This document shows positions 33,257 to 38,591 of a DNA stretch of 38,591 nucleotides, in pieces. Every line of letters starts with the position of its first letter. Within the stretch, counting starts at the first letter, position 1. The notes under the pieces are model-generated. The model was not told the origin of the DNA and ran no database searches. It saw nothing but the letters and a program-made list of their open reading frames with translations. Origin of the DNA: Nocardiopsis chromatogenes YIM 90109 (GTDB lineage: Bacteria > Actinomycetota > Actinomycetes > Streptosporangiales > Streptosporangiaceae); assembly GCF_000341185.1 (NCBI RefSeq), contig NZ_ANBH01000118.1, positions 4,016-42,606 of the forward strand, given 5' to 3'. The position numbers and the translations under genes were made by a program.

Positions 33257-34435
33257 ATGCACAGGCTGATCAACCAGGTACGCCCCTATGCCTGGGGAGC
33301 GCACGAGGCCATACCCCGGCTGCTCGGCACCGAGCCCGACGGCAGCCCCCAGGCCGAACTGTGGATGGGCGCCCCCCCCGCCGCCCCCAGCACCCTGCTC
33401 ACCGGCGGCGGCGAGCGCACCTTCGACGCGTTCATCGCCGACGCCCCCAAAGAGGTCCTCGGGGAGGACACCGTCGCGCGTTTCGGCGAGCGCCTGCCCT
33501 TCCTCCTCAAGGTGCTGGCGGCCGACTCGCCCCTGTCCCTCCAGGCCCACCCCGACGAGTCCCGGGCGCGGGCGGGGTTCGCCGCCGAGGAGGCCGAGGG
33601 CATCCCCGTGGACGCCGCGGACCGCAACTACCGCGACCCCTTCCACAAGCCCGAGCTGGTCCTGGCCCTGGAGCCGTTCGAGGCGCTGTGCGGGTTCCGC
33701 GACCCCGTGGCGGCGCTCGGAGACCTCGCGGGCATCCGCTGCGAGCTGGCCCGGCGCCTGCGCGCCGACCTCGCCGCCCCCGACCCGCACATCGCCCTGC
33801 GCACCGCCATGACGCGCATCCTCACCCTGGACAGCCGCGACCTCGACCAGGGCCTGGCCGAGTTCGTCGAGGAGTGGACCCACCGAGGAGGGGGCACCCA
33901 CCACTCCACCGTGCTGGACCTGGTGCGCCGCTACCCGGGCGACCCGGGCGCGGTGGCGGCGCTGCTGCTCAACCGGATCACCCTGAGGCCGGGGGAGGCG
34001 CTGTTCCTGCCGGCCGGGAACGTCCACGCCTACCTGCGCGGCACCGCCGTGGAGATCATGGCCAGCTCCGACAACGTGCTGCGGGCCGGGCTCACCGCCA
34101 AGCACGTCGACGTGCCGGAGCTGCTGGCGGTGGTGGACTTCTCGGTGCTGCCGATCCCCTACTCCCGCCCGGTGGCGGTGGAGGGGCGCAGCGAGTTCCG
34201 GCCGGGCGTCGACGAGTTCTCCCTGACCGTGCTGGGACCGGGGGAGATCGGCACCGAGATGCCCGGGGGGTCCCCGTCGATCGTGCTCGCCCTGGACGGA
34301 GGGGCGGAGCTGCGCTCGGAATGCGGGGCGCAGGCGAAGCTGGAGCGGGGCCAGTCGGTGTTCGTCCCCGCGAGCAGCGGCGCGGTCCAGGTCGAGGGCG
34401 ACGGCCACCTGGTGGCGGCGACGGTGGGGTTCTGA
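33257..34435 (+). CDS. manA: Mannose-6-phosphate isomerase, class I
   Basis: A 392-residue zinc enzyme converting mannose-6-phosphate and fructose-6-phosphate, supplying sugar nucleotides. The metal ligands are visible: Q96 and H98 in LSLQAHPDESRA, E133 in DPFHKPELV, and H257 in LPAGNVHAYLRG. The N-terminal INQVRPYAWGAHEAIPRLLG, ELWMGAPPAAPS and the active-site arginine region SSDNVLRAGLTAKHVDV also fit. ATG 33257 begins at the conserved N-terminus. It stands alone, between the gluconate cluster and a nuclease-like gene. Confidence 0.95.
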   Translation: MHRLINQVRPYAWGAHEAIPRLLGTEPDGSPQAELWMGAPPAAPSTLLTGGGERTFDAFIADAPKEVLGEDTVARFGERLPFLLKVLAADSPLSLQAHPDESRARAGFAAEEAEGIPVDAADRNYRDPFHKPELVLALEPFEALCGFRDPVAALGDLAGIRCELARRLRADLAAPDPHIALRTAMTRILTLDSRDLDQGLAEFVEEWTHRGGGTHHSTVLDLVRRYPGDPGAVAALLLNRITLRPGEALFLPAGNVHAYLRGTAVEIMASSDNVLRAGLTAKHVDVPELLAVVDFSVLPIPYSRPVAVEGRSEFRPGVDEFSLTVLGPGEIGTEMPGGSPSIVLALDGGAELRSECGAQAKLERGQSVFVPASSGAVQVEGDGHLVAATVGF

Positions 34436-34781
34436 CCCGGACGCCCGGCGGCCGCCGGAGTGTGAGCGGGGAGGGCGGCGACGAGGAAGGGCGGCGGTCT
34501 TTCCGGTAGCGCTGTCGGGTGCCGGGCGTGTGGGGGGTCGCCGTGTTGGGCGGCGACGGCAGAAGCGGGGCGGTTCCCGGGTGCTGTTCTCCGGGTGGCG
34601 GGCTCCTCGGGGCAGGGGCCGGCCAGGCGAGGGGCGGGTGGTCGTTCGCGGTCATGGCGCCCGCCGGGATCCGGGCATACCGGACACGGGCGGGTATGTG
34701 GCGGTCCGGCGCTGTGAAAAGGACACGTTGGAGCGATGGGGGTGGCAGAGCCGCCACCCTCGATGGGCCCGGGCGGGTGGG
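34436..34781. other. Convergent gap between manA and the HNH gene
   Basis: No gene is seen. A 14-bp palindrome CCGGCGGCCGCCGG follows the manA stop closely. A hairpin of 7 bp (34740-34746 with 34753-34759) lies 22 bp beyond the stop of the leftward HNH gene and probably ends its transcript. Confidence 0.5.
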
Positions 34782-36167
34782 CTAGGCGGCTCCGGGTAGG
34801 GAGGCGTCTCCGTCGTCCCCGCCCGAGCCCTCGTCCGGGGCCTTGCCGGTGCGGGCCTGGTGGCGGCGGGCCCGGTAGTGGGCCTCCAGGCGGCGCATGT
34901 GCTTCTCGCGGTTGTGCCGCCCGCAGAGGAGCTGGGCGTTGGCGGGGGTGGTGGTGCCGCCTTCCCACCATTCGGTGCGGTGGTCGCCCTGGCACCAGCG
35001 GGCCGGAACCGAGCACCCGCCCTCCCACTGGCAGGTTCCGGCGGTGGCGCCGAGGGCCTGCAGGAGCGGGGCGGGGAAGGTGCGCCGCGCCCGGCCGATG
35101 TCCACCAGCCCTTTGACCGGGTCGGTGACCACCCGGCGCAGCACGCAGTCCGAGGTGAAGGCGCGGGCGGCCGACGGGGGCAGCAGGCGGCCCCGGTCGG
35201 TGGTGGCGGGCTCGGCCCCGTCCTGCAGCAGCAGCGCCTCCAGGGGGACCACCAGGTTCACCTGGGGGCGGGACAGCCCCCGCCGCCGCTTCCCAACGGC
35301 CTCCCCCTCGTCGGGGCGGGGTGCGGCCAGGGCCGCGGCCGCGTCCGAGCCCTCCGCGGGTGCGGGGACGGGCAGGCCTTCGGCGACCAGGCGGTTCTCG
35401 CAGAGCTGGACCAGGGCGTCGAAGCGGCGCTGCTTGGTGGTGCGCCCGTCGCCGGGAGGGGCCGTGTGGTGGTCGAGGGCGGTGCGGATGATCTCCTCGG
35501 AGGCCGCATCGCCCCAGGCCTGGAGGGTGAATCCGAAGGTGTTGGTGGTGAACTCGGCGCCCCGGTCGGCGTAGGCGTCCTGGTGGCGCTGCTCGTGCTC
35601 CCGGGGGTCGATGCGTTGGGGGAGCTGGTTGCCGATGCGCTTGAGGGCGCGGTCGGCCACCCCCTTCTCGGCGGCGGTGACCATGATGTGCTCGGCCTTG
35701 GACCGGTAGTCGGCCGCGTCGGGGTGGCGCTCTGTGCACCGCCCTGCGACGGCCTTCTCCGTCATCTCCATGGTCAGGGCGAGCTGGGCGAAGCCGATCC
35801 GCCCCTCCTCGGCCGCCGCGACGGCGCCGGGGTAGTCCTCGAGGTGGTCGGCGACCGTCATGATCGCGGCGGCCTGGGAGGCCGAGCGGCCGTGCTCGCG
35901 CAGCAGGCCCGCCACGGTGGTGTGCCCGGACCCGGCCAGGGCGCCGGTGGCGCGGATGCGCGCGGCCAGGCGTGCCAGGGCCAGGTCGAGTGCCCCGAGC
36001 CCGGCGGCCAGGACGGCGAGCAGGTCGCAGAGCAGGTGCTGGGCACCTGCGGGGAAGTCCTCGGCAAGGCCCTCTCGGGCGTCGGCGAGCACGCCGGTGA
36101 GCCCGGCCTGGATGCGCGCGGCGCGCGATCCGGGCGGAGGCCCGCTGGTGTGCTGCTGGCTTGCCAT
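34782..36167 (-). CDS. DUF222 / HNH endonuclease family protein (13E12-like)
   Basis: 461 residues. The N-terminal two-thirds is a DUF222 region (LAARIRATGALAGSGHTTVA, EEGRIGFAQLALTMEMTEKA, EFTTNTFGFTLQAWGDAASEE). The C-terminal zinc-type HNH nuclease domain shows TCQWEGGCSVPARWCQGDHR, TEWWEGGTTTPANAQLLC and GRHNREKH, with paired cysteines and histidines. These proteins occur in many copies in actinobacteria and are linked to mobile elements, but their function is unknown. ATG 36167 lies 7 bp after a minus-strand TAATGT, which fits leaderless transcription. Confidence 0.85.
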   Translation of the reverse strand: MASQQHTSGPPPGSRAARIQAGLTGVLADAREGLAEDFPAGAQHLLCDLLAVLAAGLGALDLALARLAARIRATGALAGSGHTTVAGLLREHGRSASQAAAIMTVADHLEDYPGAVAAAEEGRIGFAQLALTMEMTEKAVAGRCTERHPDAADYRSKAEHIMVTAAEKGVADRALKRIGNQLPQRIDPREHEQRHQDAYADRGAEFTTNTFGFTLQAWGDAASEEIIRTALDHHTAPPGDGRTTKQRRFDALVQLCENRLVAEGLPVPAPAEGSDAAAALAAPRPDEGEAVGKRRRGLSRPQVNLVVPLEALLLQDGAEPATTDRGRLLPPSAARAFTSDCVLRRVVTDPVKGLVDIGRARRTFPAPLLQALGATAGTCQWEGGCSVPARWCQGDHRTEWWEGGTTTPANAQLLCGRHNREKHMRRLEAHYRARRHQARTGKAPDEGSGGDDGDASLPGAA

Positions 36168-36309
36168 ACCACCAACATTAGAACAGGGGTACGACAGAAC
36201 GGAGGCGGATCTGGAGCCTGTGGGAAAACTGTGTAACCCCAGGTCAGAGGCGTCAAGATCGTTTTTGGGGCGGGGGTCGGGCAGGAGCCCGACGGGGGAG
36301 GGGCGGGCC

Positions 36310-36987
36310 TCAAGGGGGCGGGTCGCCACCCGACCCACCCGGCTCGTCCGACGATATCGACCGCTCCCGTTCGCGCAGGTAGGTCGTGTGATCGCGCTGG
36401 CGGCGGGTGCGCGCCTCCAGCAGGCGTTCGGCCGCCGTGTCGACGGAGGCCTCCAGCAGCGCCAGCTGCGCCCGCAGCTCCTCGGCGGCACCGCTGCCTC
36501 CTCCCGCCCTGCGGCCCGCGTCGAACCACCACGGCAGGTTCAGGTACGCCTCCACCGCTTCCGGCAGGTCCGTGCACACCACGCGCTCCAGCTCGTAGGC
36601 GGTCTCCGGGTCGGCCTCCACGTCGGATTCCAGCTCCAGCAGGTCCGCGAGCCTGCTCTGCAGGCGCTCGAAGGCCTCGGCCGCGTCTCTGGGCAGGCGT
36701 GCCCGGCTCCGCCCCACCTTCTGCGCCAGCCCCTCCAGGTCCCGGCGCAGTTCCCGGGGCGTGCGGCCGACGGCCTCGGCGGCCAGGCGCACCCGCTCCG
36801 GCGGCGCGGCCAGCGCCCCCGCCACGTACAGCGCCACCACCGCGAGCGGCCAGAACGGGCCGAGCACCCCGGTGAACGCCAGCGCCACGCCGACGAGCCC
36901 GGCCCCCGCGCCGACCAGGTTCCGCGTCGACGCCAGGTAGTCCGTCACACGGCCCGGCGGGCGGCCGCCCTCCCCGGCGCCGCGCAC
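36310..36987 (-). CDS. Membrane-anchored protein of unknown function, next to VWA lipoprotein
   Basis: 225 residues. An N-terminal hydrophobic pair of segments (LVGAGAGLVGVALAFTGVL and FWPLAVVALYVAGALAA, about 25-62) anchors a helical, charged cytoplasmic part with coiled-coil character (LRRDLEGLAQKVGRSRARL, FERLQSRLADLLELESDVEA, and LALLEASVDTAAERLLEART). This layout is reminiscent of the XpaC/YloJ proteins found beside TelA and VWA genes, but I cannot assign it firmly. GTG 36987 starts one base after the stop of the upstream VWA gene; GTG 36948 is an alternative. No start-proximal ribosome site is clear, so coupling is likely. Confidence 0.7.
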   Translation of the reverse strand: MRGAGEGGRPPGRVTDYLASTRNLVGAGAGLVGVALAFTGVLGPFWPLAVVALYVAGALAAPPERVRLAAEAVGRTPRELRRDLEGLAQKVGRSRARLPRDAAEAFERLQSRLADLLELESDVEADPETAYELERVVCTDLPEAVEAYLNLPWWFDAGRRAGGGSGAAEELRAQLALLEASVDTAAERLLEARTRRQRDHTTYLRERERSISSDEPGGSGGDPPP

Positions 36988-36988
36988 G

Positions 36989-38591
36989 TCACTGGTACCC
37001 ACGGATCTCCCGGAAGGCCTCGTCGAGAGAGGCCTCGTCGTCCCCGTGGGCGTCGAAGGCCCGACCGCCGGTGAGGGCGGCCAGGTCCTCCATCTCCTGG
37101 GGGTCGGACTCGCCGAACACCACCGGGAAGACCGGCACGCCCCGCAGCCGGCCGGGCAGGCCGGCGTGGGCCTCGGCGAAGCCTTCATAGGACATGCCCG
37201 AGTTGATCTCCCCGTCGGTCAACAGGACGATCGAGGTGAAGCCGTCCTCCGCGTCCTCGTCCTCCAGCAGCGCGTAGGCGTCGGCGAGGGCGTTGTACCC
37301 GGCCGTCCCGCCCTCCGGGCGCAGGCCGTCGACGTGGTCGCGGATCGACGTGAGCACGCCGTCCGGCTCCTCCTCCGGCACCTCGAATGATTCCGGGTCG
37401 TGGACCGACGAGGAGAACGGCAGCACCGTCACCCGCTCACGTCCGTAGAACCGCTGGAAGCGCCCGGAGATCGAGTCGGCGTCGCCGCCGGTCAGGGTGT
37501 GCACGGCCGACCGCAGGCCCTCGATGCGCTCCCCGGCCATCGACGACGACACGTCCAGTACGTACACGGTGCGTGCGGGCTTGCGGATGCGGTCGTAGTA
37601 GGCGGCGATCAGCGCGTCCGCGGATTCGGCGGTGGCCGGGAAGGGCAGCTCCGGCAGCTCGGGGAAGGCGCCGCGCGCGTCCTCGGGCAGGGCGTCGCGC
37701 TCCATGGGCCTGCGGTGGGTGTCGGCCGCGATCTCCCGCTGCACCTGCGGCGACAGCAGGTGTTCCACCAGGGCGTCGTAGTCCGCGGCCGCCCCGTCGG
37801 AGGCGGACTCCAGCAGGGACAGCGGGTAGTCGGCGGTGACCGCGCCGTCGGCGGGGTGGACCGGCAGCAGGCCGCCGGGGACCCCGTCGTCCTCCAGCGA
37901 CATCAGCACCGACTCGTAGTTGATCATCGCGTCCGGGGCGGGGCGGTCGCCCGGGTCGCGCACCCGGTCCGCGTACTCCTCGGCCAGCCACCCCGAGGAC
38001 CCGGCGGTGAGGGTCTGCCCGGCGAAGAACCCCCGCAGCTCCCCGGTCACGCCGTCGATGTCGGAGGGCTCCAGCGCCGCTCCCGTGTCGGCGAGCGCCG
38101 CCGCCACCCCGACCAGGGCGGAGAAGCCGGAGTTGGAGGCGGCGGGGCCGGTCATGGCGTAGTCGAGGTCCCCCTCGTCCACGGCCGCGGCGATGTCGGA
38201 CCAGGACACGCCCGTGACGGCGCCGTCCGACACCTCCCAGCCCAGCTCCCCGGCCTTGTCCGCGCCCACGCCGAGCACGACCGGCGAGGCCATGACCGGC
38301 GTCTCCTGGCGGAGCGCGTCGCGCCCCTCCGGGTACAGGTTCAGGTAGCGGTTGGAGGAGAACCAGACCGCGTCGTAGCGCCCGTCCGTCTCGCCGCCGA
38401 CCACCTGCTCGACCCCGTCGAGGGTGCCGGTGTACTCCATGGTCACGGTCACGCCGGTCTCCTCGGCTGCCCGCTCCAGCAGCGGCTCCATGTCGGCCAG
38501 CTCGCTCCCGGCCAGGACCCGCAGCTCGCCGGAGCCGCCCGTGCCCCCGCCGTTCCAGCACCCGGCGGCGGCCAGCACGACGGCGGGCCGC
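36989..38591 (-). CDS. Lipoprotein with solute-binding and von Willebrand A domains, partial
   Basis: About 534 residues in the window; the first part of the signal peptide lies outside. The frame enters with a hydrophobic stretch ending LAAAGC, a lipobox, so the mature protein would be lipid-anchored outside the membrane. Residues that follow form a periplasmic-binding-like domain (ELRVLAGSELADMEPLLERA, YDAVWFSSNRYLNLYPEG, YAMTGPAASNSGFSALVGV). The C-terminal third is a VWA domain with the MIDAS motif YVLDVSSSMAGER, GGTAGYNALADAYAL and IVLLTDGEINSG. Such fusions may couple a ligand to a protein complex; the ligand and role are unknown. Followed at once by a membrane protein gene. Confidence 0.85.
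   Translation of the reverse strand, partial: RPAVVLAAAGCWNGGGTGGSGELRVLAGSELADMEPLLERAAEETGVTVTMEYTGTLDGVEQVVGGETDGRYDAVWFSSNRYLNLYPEGRDALRQETPVMASPVVLGVGADKAGELGWEVSDGAVTGVSWSDIAAAVDEGDLDYAMTGPAASNSGFSALVGVAAALADTGAALEPSDIDGVTGELRGFFAGQTLTAGSSGWLAEEYADRVRDPGDRPAPDAMINYESVLMSLEDDGVPGGLLPVHPADGAVTADYPLSLLESASDGAAADYDALVEHLLSPQVQREIAADTHRRPMERDALPEDARGAFPELPELPFPATAESADALIAAYYDRIRKPARTVYVLDVSSSMAGERIEGLRSAVHTLTGGDADSISGRFQRFYGRERVTVLPFSSSVHDPESFEVPEEEPDGVLTSIRDHVDGLRPEGGTAGYNALADAYALLEDEDAEDGFTSIVLLTDGEINSGMSYEGFAEAHAGLPGRLRGVPVFPVVFGESDPQEMEDLAALTGGRAFDAHGDDEASLDEAFREIRGYQ

Noticed and set aside
1-38591. CRISPR array, prophage, integrase or toxin-antitoxin pair
   Set aside because: No regular spaced repeats, phage structural genes, integrases or small antitoxin-toxin pairs were seen, and no att-like duplication was noticed at the tRNA genes.

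Overview
This is a very GC-rich (about 73%) stretch of a high-GC Gram-positive chromosome. The codon bias, the F420-type oxidoreductase, the DUF222/HNH protein, the Gly-Cys-Val tRNA cluster and several apparently leaderless genes all point to an actinomycete. A Nocardiopsis-like (Streptosporangiales) host is my best guess, from overall style rather than a diagnostic gene. The window looks chromosomal; the only mobile-element trace is a decayed IS30-type transposase end. Both window ends cut through genes.

Layout. 1-4.6 kb: two sodium/solute symporters, each with its own small membrane partner (DUF485 type leftward, DUF4212 type rightward), back to back. 4.6-5.3 kb: a leftward tRNA-Gly/Cys/Val operon with promoter and terminator. 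5.6-7.7 kb: a divergent MoeA-like protein and a GntR/FCD regulator. 7.7-8.5 kb: the IS30 remnant. 8.5-12.5 kb: a LysR regulator, a DHA2 drug exporter with its divergent TetR repressor, and a Ddn-like nitroreductase-fold protein. 13.1-17.3 kb: a NarL-type two-component pair, a divergent CPBP membrane protease, a PNPOx-fold protein and a GNAT protein that appears to have lost its acetyl-CoA motif.

17.4-29.3 kb is the most interesting part. A MetV-like zinc protein and MetF run leftward. Rightward run a DmdA-like tetrahydrofolate (THF)-dependent demethylase, a dimethylglycine-dehydrogenase-like flavoprotein, the four subunits of a heterotetrameric sarcosine oxidase (soxB, soxD, soxA, soxG) with an extra 69-residue ORF inside the operon, and an IclR regulator. 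Read as a pathway, this would strip methyl groups one after another from a methylated amine such as glycine betaine down to glycine. THF would accept the carbon and MetFV would return methyl-THF to methylene-THF. A GTTGCG box occurs as four pairs with exactly 19 bp between copies. Three of these pairs sit at or just downstream of predicted promoters of this locus, so the whole region is probably one regulon.

29.7-32.7 kb: a gluconate module (kinase, GntR/FCD repressor, GntP-family permease) with two related operator-like sites. 33.3-34.4 kb: mannose-6-phosphate isomerase. 34.8-36.2 kb: a DUF222/HNH nuclease-like protein. 36.3 kb to the end: a membrane protein of unknown function and a lipoprotein joining a solute-binding-like domain to a von Willebrand A domain, cut by the window edge.
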